From Aquamicrobium aerolatum DSM 21857 (lineage in GTDB: Bacteria > Pseudomonadota > Alphaproteobacteria > Rhizobiales > Rhizobiaceae), in assembly GCF_900113935.1 (NCBI RefSeq), contig NZ_FORF01000002.1, positions 186,001 to 250,000 on the forward strand: a DNA stretch of 64,000 nt. Reading direction: 5' to 3'. Both the position numbers and the translations under genes were made by a program. A model generated the notes under the pieces. The model saw only the letters and a program-made list of their open reading frames with translations. It ran no database searches and was not told the origin of the DNA. This document shows positions 36,782 to 44,863 of this stretch, in pieces (position 1 is the first letter of the stretch; each line of letters starts with the position of its first letter).

Positions 36782-38049
36782 GCACAGTGACCAGACGCCA
36801 AGCTATCGTGCTGTCCTCGACCTTCGTCGGCGGAATGCTGGCTGCTCCAGCTTTGGCCACCGGCAGGGCTAAAGTGGTGGTTGTCGGCGGCGGCTTCGGC
36901 GGTGTTTCAGCGGCGCGAGAACTCAGGGCTATCGACCCATCCATCGAAGTGACGCTGGTCGTGGACAGCGACAGCTATTCTACCTGCCCGTTCTCCAACC
37001 TCGTTATCGCCGGCGAAAAGCCGATGTCCGCGATCACCTTCGGCTATGACGGCTTGGCGGCGGTGGGGGTGGTGATCCGCCAAGGTATGGCAACGCGCAT
37101 CGACGCCGACCGCCGAGTGGTTGTGCTCGAAGACGGCGATGAGCTTGCCTTCGACCGGGCTATCGTCTCGCCCGGCATCGAGCTGAAATACGGCACGGTG
37201 CCGGGTTATGATGAAGCGGCAGCAACACGCATGCCACATGCCTGGAAGGCCGGAGCGCAGACCGAGTTGCTGCGCGACCAGCTGGCCGCCATGCGCCCCG
37301 GCGGCACCTTTGTGATGTCGGTGCCGGACAATCCCTATCGCTGCCCACCCGGCCCTTATGAACGCGCCAGTCTGGTGGCGTGGTATCTCAGCCGCCACAA
37401 CCCCACCGCGAAGATCGTCATCGTCGACGGCAAGGACACATTCTCCAAGCAGTCGCTGTTCCAGCAGGCATGGAAAGAGCGCTACCCCGGCATGATCACC
37501 CACGTGCCTTTTGCTGAGAGCGGCGGGGTCACTGAGGTCGATCCGGCAACGCTCGAGGTGCGCACGCCGTTCGAAACCTTCAAAGGCGACGTGGTCAACT
37601 TCATCCCGCCGCAAAGGGCTGCTGCGGTCGCCGCAAACTCGGGACTGACGGGAACCGGCGAATGGTGCCAGATCGACCAGGCCACTTTTGAATCGTTGAT
37701 TGTGCCGCATGTTCATGTCCTGGGCGACGCGGCGATCGTCGGGGACATGCCGAAAAGCGGCTTCTCCGCCTCGGTCCAGGGTGGCGTCTGCGCGCATGTC
37801 GTTGCGGCGCTATTGCGCGGTGAAGAGCCGCCCCAGGGCGTTTTGCTCAACACCTGCTATAGTCTGGTGTCGCCCGACTACGGCATTTCTGTCGCAGGCG
37901 TCTACCGTTTGAATGACGAGCGGTTACTCAAGTCGGTCGAAGGCTCAGGCGGCAACAGCCCGCTTGAGGTGGCTGACGGCTTCCGTCAGGCAGAAGCGGA
38001 CCATGCCCGCGACTGGTATGCAACGCAGACCTCCCGGCTTTTTCGTTGA
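36778..38049 (+). CDS. fccB: Flavocytochrome c sulfide dehydrogenase flavoprotein (FccB/SoxF)
   Basis: The 423-residue periplasmic flavoprotein starts at a GTG within the GTGA overlap. The export signal has twin arginines (VTRRQAIVLSSTFVGGMLAA). The FAD motif is KVVVVGGGFGGVSAARELR near residue 32. Cys70 in SYSTCPFSN matches the covalent FAD cysteine of FccB. Cys189 (YRCPPGPYERASL) and Cys360 (LLNTCYSLVSPDYG) match the redox-active disulfide pair. It oxidises sulfide or polysulfide and passes electrons to the cytochrome at 36482-36781. It is followed by soxX after 4 bases. Confidence 0.94.
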   Translation: MSTVTRRQAIVLSSTFVGGMLAAPALATGRAKVVVVGGGFGGVSAARELRAIDPSIEVTLVVDSDSYSTCPFSNLVIAGEKPMSAITFGYDGLAAVGVVIRQGMATRIDADRRVVVLEDGDELAFDRAIVSPGIELKYGTVPGYDEAAATRMPHAWKAGAQTELLRDQLAAMRPGGTFVMSVPDNPYRCPPGPYERASLVAWYLSRHNPTAKIVIVDGKDTFSKQSLFQQAWKERYPGMITHVPFAESGGVTEVDPATLEVRTPFETFKGDVVNFIPPQRAAAVAANSGLTGTGEWCQIDQATFESLIVPHVHVLGDAAIVGDMPKSGFSASVQGGVCAHVVAALLRGEEPPQGVLLNTCYSLVSPDYGISVAGVYRLNDERLLKSVEGSGGNSPLEVADGFRQAEADHARDWYATQTSRLFR

Positions 38050-38053
38050 TCCC

Positions 38054-38476
38054 ATGACGACACTTTCCCGGATATTGGCGGTGTTGTTGATGTGTCTCCT
38101 GCCTCTGGCGGCAAATGCGGGGGACGTTTCGTCCGTTCCTTTGACTTCGACACCAGGCGATCCGGCGCGCGGGCAGGACATTGTCCGCGATACCGGCCGC
38201 GCCAGTTGCCTGATCTGCCACGCCATTTCGGCAATGCCGGACCGCGACCAGGGCACGCTCGGGCCATCGCTCGACGCCATTGCCACGCGCTATACCGAGG
38301 CAGAGTTGCGTCAACGGATCGTTGATGCCCGCACCTTGGCGCCCGACACGATCATGCCGCCCTATTATTCGAATGAAGGTCTGGTGCGTATCGGCAGCCG
38401 CTGGGCACAAAGCACGATCTATTCTGCGCAGGATGTCGAGGACGTCGTCGCGTTTCTGATGACGCTCGGGGACTGA
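38054..38476 (+). CDS. soxX: Thiosulfate-oxidising c-type cytochrome SoxX
   Basis: The 140-residue cytochrome has signal peptide MTTLSRILAVLLMCLLPLAA, cleaved near NAGD. The heme motif is CLICH in GRASCLICHAIS, followed by GTLGPSLDAIATRYTEAELR and IMPPYYSNEGL, where the Met is a likely axial ligand. It forms SoxAX with the next gene product, which conjugates thiosulfate or another thiol to the SoxYZ carrier cysteine. The ATG at 38054 is preferred because a longer in-frame reading from 37913 lies within fccB. Confidence 0.94.
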   Translation: MTTLSRILAVLLMCLLPLAANAGDVSSVPLTSTPGDPARGQDIVRDTGRASCLICHAISAMPDRDQGTLGPSLDAIATRYTEAELRQRIVDARTLAPDTIMPPYYSNEGLVRIGSRWAQSTIYSAQDVEDVVAFLMTLGD

Positions 38477-38477
38477 G

Positions 38478-39239
38478 ATGCAACGTCTTGTGCTGGTCCT
38501 TGCCTTGCTGTTTCCCGCTGCCGCACTTTCGGAGCCGATATCGGGCTATCAATTCATGGAGCCGTCGACGCGCCAGTTGCAGGACGACGACTTCCTCAAT
38601 CCGGCATTCTTTCTTGTGGAACGCGGCCGCCAGCTGTGGGATGGAGCATGGCCTGGTGCGCCGGAGGGCGCAGCCTCCTGCCAGTCCTGCCATGGCGCGC
38701 CGGAAAGTTCGATGCGCGGTGTGTCAGCTCGCTACCCGGCGCTGGATCCGGCGACGGGCAAGCTGGTCAATCTGGAGCTGAAAATCCAGAGCGAGATTGC
38801 GCGCAAGCTCTCGGCAGAACCGCCACAATATGAGTCTGCCGACCTGCTGGCGTTGACCGCGCTCATCGCATTCCAGTCGCGCGGCATGCCGCTGGATGTT
38901 CCAACCGGGGAGAAGGTCGCCGGCTGGCTGGCGCAAGGCGAGGAAATCTATACAACCCGCCGCGGGCAGTTGAACCTCTCCTGCCAGAATTGCCATGGCG
39001 AGCATTGGGGACAAAAACTGCGGGGAGACACGATCAGCCAGGGTCACAGCAACGCGTTTCCAATTTTCCGTCTGATATGGGATGAGGTCGGTTCGCTTCA
39101 CCGCATGTTCTCATGGTGCATGGAAGCGGTCCGCGCCGAACCTTATGAATACGGTTCAGAGGAATATCTGGCACTCGAACTCTATCTTGCCGATCGCGGG
39201 AGAGGACTAACCATCGAGTCACCTGGCGTGCGCCGGTGA
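38478..39239 (+). CDS. soxA: L-cysteine S-thiosulfotransferase subunit SoxA (diheme cytochrome c)
   Basis: The 253-residue protein has signal peptide MQRLVLVLALLFPAAALS. It carries two heme motifs, CQSCH near residues 73-77 and CQNCH near 170-174, so it is a diheme SoxA. The likely active-site cysteine, which is a heme ligand in SoxA, is in HRMFSWCMEAVRAEPYEYGS near residue 215. It follows soxX by 1 base. With SoxX it would load sulfur onto the SoxYZ fusion at 35487-36293. No soxB, soxC or soxD is nearby. Confidence 0.94.
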   Translation: MQRLVLVLALLFPAAALSEPISGYQFMEPSTRQLQDDDFLNPAFFLVERGRQLWDGAWPGAPEGAASCQSCHGAPESSMRGVSARYPALDPATGKLVNLELKIQSEIARKLSAEPPQYESADLLALTALIAFQSRGMPLDVPTGEKVAGWLAQGEEIYTTRRGQLNLSCQNCHGEHWGQKLRGDTISQGHSNAFPIFRLIWDEVGSLHRMFSWCMEAVRAEPYEYGSEEYLALELYLADRGRGLTIESPGVRR

Positions 39240-39273
39240 CGCCATCGATGCGACAATTTTAAGGGACGAAATT

Positions 39274-40587
39274 ATGAGATTAAGAAATTGGCTGTTGGCT
39301 GGTGTGGCTGTGGCGGTTGTCGCTGGGGGCGCTGGAGCCTGGGCGGTGAACCTGTTCCCACGGGCACTCGATCCGATCGCCGCAATCGATACAAGCAGCT
39401 TCTCTGCCGACGACATCGAGACGGGCAGGAACCTTGCCCTGCTCGGGGATTGTTCGGCCTGCCACACAGTGCCCGGCGCACAGGGCCTGTCAGGTGGTTT
39501 TCCGCTGCCAACACCGTTCGGCACGATCTATTCCACCAACATCACTCCCGACGTGGAGACTGGCATCGGTACGTGGTCGCTTGAGGCGTTCGACCGCGCG
39601 ATGCGCGACGGTATCGACCGCGCCGGCAACCACCTCTATCCGGCGTTCCCCTACGATCACTTCGCCGGCATTACCGAACCCGATATGGCAGCGCTCTATG
39701 CCTTCCTAATGTCCGAACCTGCAGTGCAGGCCGAGGCCAAGGCCAACGATCTGCCGTTCCCCTTTTCGATGCGGCCGATCCTTGCCGGCTGGAAGTTCCT
39801 CTTCCATTCTCCCGCGCCGTTCGAACCGAACCCAGACTTCACCGACGAGGAAAACCGTGGCGCCTATCTGGCCCAGACGCTCGGTCACTGCTCGGCGTGC
39901 CACAGCCCTCGCAACGCATTGGGTGCGGTCGAATGGAGCAAGGGTATGGCGGGCGGCGAGGCCGAAGGCTGGCTCGTGCCGCCGCTGGGCGCGCATTCAA
40001 TCTCGCCAGTGGCATGGGATCTTGATTCCTACGCCAACTACCTATTCGACGGTTGGAGCGAACAGCATGCCGTCGCAGCCGGCCCGATGACTCCGGTCGT
40101 TGACCATCTCTTCGAAGCGGATGAGGATGATGTTTTCGCGATTGCCGCATGGCTCGCTCGCATCACGCCGGAAGTGGACCAGGCGACGCGCGATGCGCAG
40201 TTCAAGGCAGTAGCGGCGCTGGACGTGCCCGCTAATTTCGATGGCAAGGTCGAAGGCGACGGCGTCACCGACCTGATCCAACAGGGTGCAGCCGTGTTCC
40301 GCGACAGCTGCGTGAAATGCCACAAGGACCGGACAGCCGAAAACCAGCCTTTGTCGTTGGGGCTGACCTATGCCGTCAACGCCCACGAGCCGACCAACCT
40401 TTTCAACGCGGTGCTGCAGGGTGTTGCGCCGAGCTCCGGTTCACCCAATCGGAAGATGGAGCCGGTGCAGCTGCCATCTGAAGAGCTGGCAGCTCTCGCA
40501 GCCTTTGTGCGCTGGCAGTTCACCGATCTCCCCGCCTGGGAAGGTCTGTCCGCCAAGGCAGAGGCAGCACGGAGCGCAATGCACTAA
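39274..40587 (+). CDS. Triheme c-type cytochrome (dehydrogenase cytochrome subunit type)
   Basis: The 437-residue protein has an uncleaved-looking N-terminal helix (NWLLAGVAVAVVAGGAGAWA) and three heme motifs: CSACH at 60-64, CSACH at 206-210 and CVKCH at 346-350. This matches the cytochrome subunits of membrane alcohol, gluconate and aldehyde dehydrogenases. AAGGGACG lies upstream of the ATG. It follows soxA by 34 bases but converges on a molybdenum hydroxylase (40768-43422), whose family often uses such a triheme partner. I think it serves that enzyme rather than Sox; both are possible. Confidence 0.9.
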   Translation: MRLRNWLLAGVAVAVVAGGAGAWAVNLFPRALDPIAAIDTSSFSADDIETGRNLALLGDCSACHTVPGAQGLSGGFPLPTPFGTIYSTNITPDVETGIGTWSLEAFDRAMRDGIDRAGNHLYPAFPYDHFAGITEPDMAALYAFLMSEPAVQAEAKANDLPFPFSMRPILAGWKFLFHSPAPFEPNPDFTDEENRGAYLAQTLGHCSACHSPRNALGAVEWSKGMAGGEAEGWLVPPLGAHSISPVAWDLDSYANYLFDGWSEQHAVAAGPMTPVVDHLFEADEDDVFAIAAWLARITPEVDQATRDAQFKAVAALDVPANFDGKVEGDGVTDLIQQGAAVFRDSCVKCHKDRTAENQPLSLGLTYAVNAHEPTNLFNAVLQGVAPSSGSPNRKMEPVQLPSEELAALAAFVRWQFTDLPAWEGLSAKAEAARSAMH

Positions 40588-40621
40588 CGACGCGCCCAAG
40601 GCACAATCTCATCCAGACTTG

Positions 40622-40652
40622 AGCGAAGACCGAAAGGGCTTCGCTTTTTTTT
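40622..40652 (+). terminator. Intrinsic terminator after the triheme cytochrome gene
   Basis: Stem AGCGAAG/CTTCGCT around ACCGAAAGGG is followed by a run of T residues, 35 bases after the stop codon. It is a strong rho-independent signal. Confidence 0.85.
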
Positions 40653-40706
40653 GCGCTGGCGTCTCATTTGCACGACAAGCTGCGGCCGCGACGCGGACGA
40701 CAAATG

Positions 40707-40731
40707 AAAAAGGCGCCCGAAGGCGCCTTTT
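40707..40731. terminator. Bidirectional terminator between convergent transcripts
   Basis: Arms AAGGCGCC and GGCGCCTT pair perfectly around CGAA, with A residues before and T residues after. It can work on both strands and most likely ends the minus-strand iorB-type transcript, whose stop is at 40768. Confidence 0.85.
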
Positions 40732-40767
40732 CCCAAATCTCATTGAAGCCAGACGGCTTCGCGTGCT

Positions 40768-42948
40768 TTACAGCGCCGCCTTGGTGAACGGCGTCGTGCG
40801 AACACGCGTTCCGGTGGCGTAGAAGATCGCATTGGCAATCGCCGGCGGCGTTGGCGGACCAGCTGGCTCGCCCAGACCACCCCACCACTGATCCTCGGAG
40901 TTCACCAGCTCGACTTCGATGACCGGCGGTGTGTCGGGCATCCGCAGCATCGGATAGGAGTCGAAGTTGGTGTTGACGAAACGTCCGTCACGCAGATCGA
41001 GCCCACCGAACATGGCATGGCTCAACTCCCAGATCGCGGAGCTTTCCGCCTGTTCGATGGCGTTGAGCGGGTTGATCACATAGCCGCTGTTCAGGAAGTA
41101 CTGCAGCCTATCGACATAGATCTGCCCACGACGGCTGACGGAAACGGTGGCCACGCACCCGGCAACCGTGCCGTGTGACTCGACCACAGCAAGGCCCATG
41201 CCTTCGCCCTTGCCCATATCCGTCGTCCAGCCCGACTTTTCCTTCATTGCCAGAAGGACGCGCTGCCAGGGCTCATTGCCCTCGGTCAGCTTCAGGCGCC
41301 ACTCCAGTGGATCCCAATCGCCGGCCTGCGCCAGTTCGTCAACCATCTGCTCGATGATGAAGCCGTTCGAGTTGGCTCCCGGCGCACGATGGTAGCCGAT
41401 CGGAACGTGGTTCTGGATGATGCTCAGCTCATGCCGGAGGTTTGGTACCAGATAAGGCATGTTCGCGACGCTGGAACGCGCGAAGTTCGGCATTTTCTCT
41501 TCGCCGACGAAGTGGGTCATCAGAGCCGTCGGCAGGCCGTCTTCGCCCAGCGCTGCCTTGTAGGTGCCCCAGACTGGTGGACGCTGCGAGTCACCCGCAA
41601 TGTCTTCCTCGCGGCTGCGGATCACCTTCACCGGCTTGCCGATCGCAGCGGAAATCGCCGCAGCCTGACGGTGCACGTCCATGTTGAAGCCACCGCCAAA
41701 GCCACCGCCCAGATAGGTCTGGTGCAGGTGCACATTCGCAGTGTCGCGGCCCAGCTGATCGGCCACTTCGTGCAGCGAACGACCGATGTCCTGCGTAAAG
41801 GTCCAGATGTCGACGCGGTCTTCCTTGACGTCGGCCACAGCTGCAGGCGGCATCATCGTCGCATGTGCCTCGAAGGGCCGCGAGTAGACTTCGCCAACGA
41901 CGAGCTTGGTGGCAGCTTCAAGCAGGCCCGGCACGTCGTCCTGGTTCACACCCTTGTCGATGCCCTTGCCAGGGTTGCCTTCTTCGTCGCGCAGCACTGT
42001 GCCGGTTCCGGCCAACAGGCTGAGCGCCTCGGCCGTCTGGCTTTCGTAGCTGATCGACGCGCCGCGACCGAAATCCCAGACGATCGGCATGGCCGACAGG
42101 GCGTTCTTGGCCTGATACCAGCTCTCGGCAACCACTGCGACCGCGCTGCGCAGATCGGTGAACGACGGCGTGTCCTTCGTCTGCTTCAACTCGACAGCCT
42201 GGATCACGCCGGGCATGTCCTTGATTGCGTCGAAGTCGAAGCTGACCAGCTTGCCCTCGGGCACCGGACATGCGGCGACCGCAGCATAGACCATGCCGGG
42301 GACTTCAACGTCGATCGGGAACACGGCGGTGCCGTTGGTCTTCAGCGCTACATCGAGGCGCTTTACGTCGGTGCCCAGCAGCCACCAATCGCCATATGGC
42401 TTGATCTTCGGCTCTTCTTCCAGCGTGACCGCAGCTGCATCAGCCGCAAACTCGCCATACGTGCCCTGCTTGTCGCCTGCCGACAGCATGCCCTGCTTTG
42501 CGACCACCTGGTCCAGCGACACGTTCCAGCGAGTCGCAGCAGCCTGCCGCAGACGCTCACGCGCCGAAGCACCGGCCTGCATGATATAGGGATGGCGGCG
42601 CGACACCGTCATCGACCCACCAGTCATGGTGGTGGTGTACAGATCACCATTGTTGACGTGACGGTTCGCGTCGGCGAACACGTGACGCACATTTTCCCAC
42701 GGAACATCCAGCTCTTCGGCAACCATCATCGGCACCGCGGTGAATGCGCCCTGGCCCATTTCGGTCTGCGGGGTGGCGATGCTGACGATGTTGTCGGCAT
42801 CAATGCTCAGCCAGGCGTTGATTTCCGTCGACGAAGCCAGACCCTCGGCCTGCGCCTTGGACGGCATGTGGAAGCCAATAACCAGCCCGCCCGCTGCGGT
42901 GGCGCTGACCTTGAGGAAGTTGCGACGTGTGAATTTCATATCGTTCAT
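40768..42948 (-). CDS. Molybdenum hydroxylase large subunit, isoquinoline 1-oxidoreductase/aldehyde dehydrogenase type
   Basis: The 726-residue subunit starts at the ATG at 42948 and has a twin-arginine signal (FTRRNFLKVSATAAGGLVIG), so it acts in the periplasm. Moco-binding features are QTEMGQGAFTAVPMMVAEEL, YLGGGFGGGFNMDVHRQAA, PIGYHRAPGANSNGFIIEQM and, near the C-terminus, WGGLGEPAGPPTPPAIANA, which includes the catalytic glutamate. The family oxidises aldehydes or N-heterocycles using water. It is 12 bases downstream of the 2Fe-2S subunit gene, and the maturation operon lies at 44864-47523. Confidence 0.92.
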   Translation of the reverse strand: MNDMKFTRRNFLKVSATAAGGLVIGFHMPSKAQAEGLASSTEINAWLSIDADNIVSIATPQTEMGQGAFTAVPMMVAEELDVPWENVRHVFADANRHVNNGDLYTTTMTGGSMTVSRRHPYIMQAGASARERLRQAAATRWNVSLDQVVAKQGMLSAGDKQGTYGEFAADAAAVTLEEEPKIKPYGDWWLLGTDVKRLDVALKTNGTAVFPIDVEVPGMVYAAVAACPVPEGKLVSFDFDAIKDMPGVIQAVELKQTKDTPSFTDLRSAVAVVAESWYQAKNALSAMPIVWDFGRGASISYESQTAEALSLLAGTGTVLRDEEGNPGKGIDKGVNQDDVPGLLEAATKLVVGEVYSRPFEAHATMMPPAAVADVKEDRVDIWTFTQDIGRSLHEVADQLGRDTANVHLHQTYLGGGFGGGFNMDVHRQAAAISAAIGKPVKVIRSREEDIAGDSQRPPVWGTYKAALGEDGLPTALMTHFVGEEKMPNFARSSVANMPYLVPNLRHELSIIQNHVPIGYHRAPGANSNGFIIEQMVDELAQAGDWDPLEWRLKLTEGNEPWQRVLLAMKEKSGWTTDMGKGEGMGLAVVESHGTVAGCVATVSVSRRGQIYVDRLQYFLNSGYVINPLNAIEQAESSAIWELSHAMFGGLDLRDGRFVNTNFDSYPMLRMPDTPPVIEVELVNSEDQWWGGLGEPAGPPTPPAIANAIFYATGTRVRTTPFTKAAL

Positions 42949-42960
42949 GACCTCCCCCAC

Positions 42961-43422
42961 TTAGTCTTTGGACGCTTCGGCGGCCTGGTGGATTGCCGCG
43001 CGGATGCGCGGATAGGTGCCGCAACGGCAGATGTTGCCGGCCATGGATTTGTCGATTTCGGTGTCCGACGGATTCGGCGTGCGCTCCAGAAGCGCGACAG
43101 CCGACATGATCTGGCCCGACTGGCAATAGCCGCACTGCGGCACCGTCAGTTCCTGCCAGGCAACCTGCACCGGGTGATCGTTGTTTTCCGAAATACCTTC
43201 GATGGTCCGGATCGCTTTGCCGACGGCAGAAGCGACGGGTGTGTTGCAGGAGCGGACGGCGGCGCCGTCAACGATCACCATGCAGGCACCACACTGCGCA
43301 ATGCCGCAGCCGAATTTGGTTCCGTTGAGCCCGGCTTTTTCCCGGATTGCCCACAGCAGAGGCATCTGCGGATCGGCGTCGATCGAGATGTCCTTGCCAT
43401 TGATATTAAGTGAGATCGCCAT
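42961..43422 (-). CDS. Molybdenum hydroxylase small 2Fe-2S subunit (IorA/CoxS type)
   Basis: The 153-residue subunit starts at the ATG at 43422, with GGAGG 6 bases upstream; a longer reading from 43578 is not needed. The plant-type ferredoxin cluster motif is [15 protein letters not shown] with a later Cys in RSCNTPVAS. The second cluster is in [16 protein letters not shown] and [15 protein letters not shown]. It has no signal and is probably exported with its twin-arginine partner. It transfers electrons from the Mo centre to a cytochrome. Confidence 0.95.
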   Translation of the reverse strand: MAISLNINGKDISIDADPQMPLLWAIREKAGLNGTKFGCGIAQCGACMVIVDGAAVRSCNTPVASAVGKAIRTIEGISENNDHPVQVAWQELTVPQCGYCQSGQIMSAVALLERTPNPSDTEIDKSMAGNICRCGTYPRIRAAIHQAAEASKD

Positions 43423-43827
43423 CCACTTCCTCCCGTTTTGCGCTGCGTAACACCTGCCATGGTTGTGTTCTAACGGTGGGTACTTCAACGACACACAACC
43501 ACGGGCCCCGCCTGAGCAGGTGACACTATTCTCGGAGCCGCATCTCTGTATGCGAGCCCATTGGGAAGCTTCAGACAAACGGCTCGCAGTTTCAACCGAT
43601 ATGGCAGCGCATCAGGGCAATACGAGTCATTGGGATTCGCAATGCCATATCCCCCGCCAGCAGTTCGGCAGAAAACAATCGCGATCCAATATGGCCCGGC
43701 AAGGCCATTTTGAAAGTCCTTTTATTTTTCAACCCCTTGCCCTACATTGCAAGTTGATTTTTCAAACATTTTTGACGAACGTTTCAGGATGACCAGCGAT
43801 TGCCGCTGGCGGGCCAGGTGAACTACA
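43423..43827. other. Divergent regulatory interval with LysR-type inverted repeats
   Basis: No gene is supported in these 405 bases between the 2Fe-2S subunit and the LysR regulator. At 43710-43732 there is TTGAAA, 11 bases, TTTCAA, which fits the T-N11-A rule for LysR operators. A second smaller repeat, TCAAA-CATT-TTTGA, lies at 43762-43775. Both sit just before the regulator start and could serve autoregulation and control of the divergent hydroxylase genes. Confidence 0.55.
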
Positions 43828-44832
43828 TTGAATTTAACCATCAAGCAGTTGCAGATATTGCAGGCAGTTGTCGTTGCAGGCTCCATCAGCCAGGCGACGC
43901 GCAGCGTCGGCTTATCTCAACCGACCCTGTCCCAGCATCTGGCCAAGCTGGAAGAAGAGCTTGGCACCCAGCTGATCGTCCGTGGAAAATCGACCGCCAT
44001 CCGGCTCACTGCTGCCGGCGAATTCTGGTTTCGCATCGCAAACGACGTCCTGGGCGATCTTGGCGGAGCTTTCGAGCAGCACAAGGTTCTTTTCGATGAC
44101 AAGAACCTCAGCCTGCGCTTCGGCACCACGCCGTCTTTGCGCAGCCATTTCACTGAACTGACGGCAAGGGCCGCGCTGGATACCGGACAGATTTCGCGCG
44201 TTGAATATATCTGGGGTGCAACGTCAGACGAAGTCGCCGAGATGGTCAGCACCCATCGGTTGAACTGTGGCGTCGTCAGCGCTTCCAGTATCGAAGGCTC
44301 ACGCTCGTCGCTGCATGTCGAAAACCTGTGGTGCGATCGCCTCGTCTGGCTCGTTCCAGCGGATGCTCCCGACGATGCGGTTGGCCGCATCCTCGCCGGA
44401 GCACAGTTCAAGACGCCCAAGTTTGAGGCGCTGACGCGTTATGTGAAGGTCAACAGCGCTCTGACCTGGAGCGCCTGGAGCGATGACTGGTATCGTCACC
44501 GCTTGCCCTTTGCCTCGCCATTTTTCACCTGCATGTCGCATCAGGCTTCGGTGGATCTCGTTGCGGCCGGCCTTGCGACCTGCCACGCGCCGATCTCGCT
44601 TCTGCACAATCTGCCACCGCAAATCCGCAGCCGCGTCAAATACTTTGACCTCGGTGAATATGCCCGCGAGATCGTCCTGATCATGCCCCGGCATCTGCTG
44701 AGCCTGAGACCGTTCAAGATGTTCTGCGACACTGTCAGCGATTATACGCGCAGGATGATGATGAAAGAGGACACTACCGGCAACAGGAGCCCAGCCCAGC
44801 CACCCATGACTGAAGCCTGTCTCATCGATTGA
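43828..44832 (+). CDS. LysR-family transcriptional regulator
   Basis: The 334-residue regulator has an N-terminal winged helix-turn-helix (LTIKQLQILQAVVVAGSISQ, then ATRSVGLSQPTLSQHLAKLE) and a substrate-binding fold from about residue 90. The start is a TTG at 43828 with AGGTG 7 bases upstream; no better ATG exists. It is divergent from the molybdenum hydroxylase genes and faces the maturation operon, which it probably controls. The inducer is unknown. Confidence 0.9.
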   Translation: MNLTIKQLQILQAVVVAGSISQATRSVGLSQPTLSQHLAKLEEELGTQLIVRGKSTAIRLTAAGEFWFRIANDVLGDLGGAFEQHKVLFDDKNLSLRFGTTPSLRSHFTELTARAALDTGQISRVEYIWGATSDEVAEMVSTHRLNCGVVSASSIEGSRSSLHVENLWCDRLVWLVPADAPDDAVGRILAGAQFKTPKFEALTRYVKVNSALTWSAWSDDWYRHRLPFASPFFTCMSHQASVDLVAAGLATCHAPISLLHNLPPQIRSRVKYFDLGEYAREIVLIMPRHLLSLRPFKMFCDTVSDYTRRMMMKEDTTGNRSPAQPPMTEACLID

Positions 44833-44863
44833 TCGCCAGCCAAGCTGGACCCGACCATGCGCT

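Noticed and set aside
41389-43413. Plus-strand open frame of 674 codons
   Set aside because: It is antisense to the two molybdenum hydroxylase genes, which are unmistakable.
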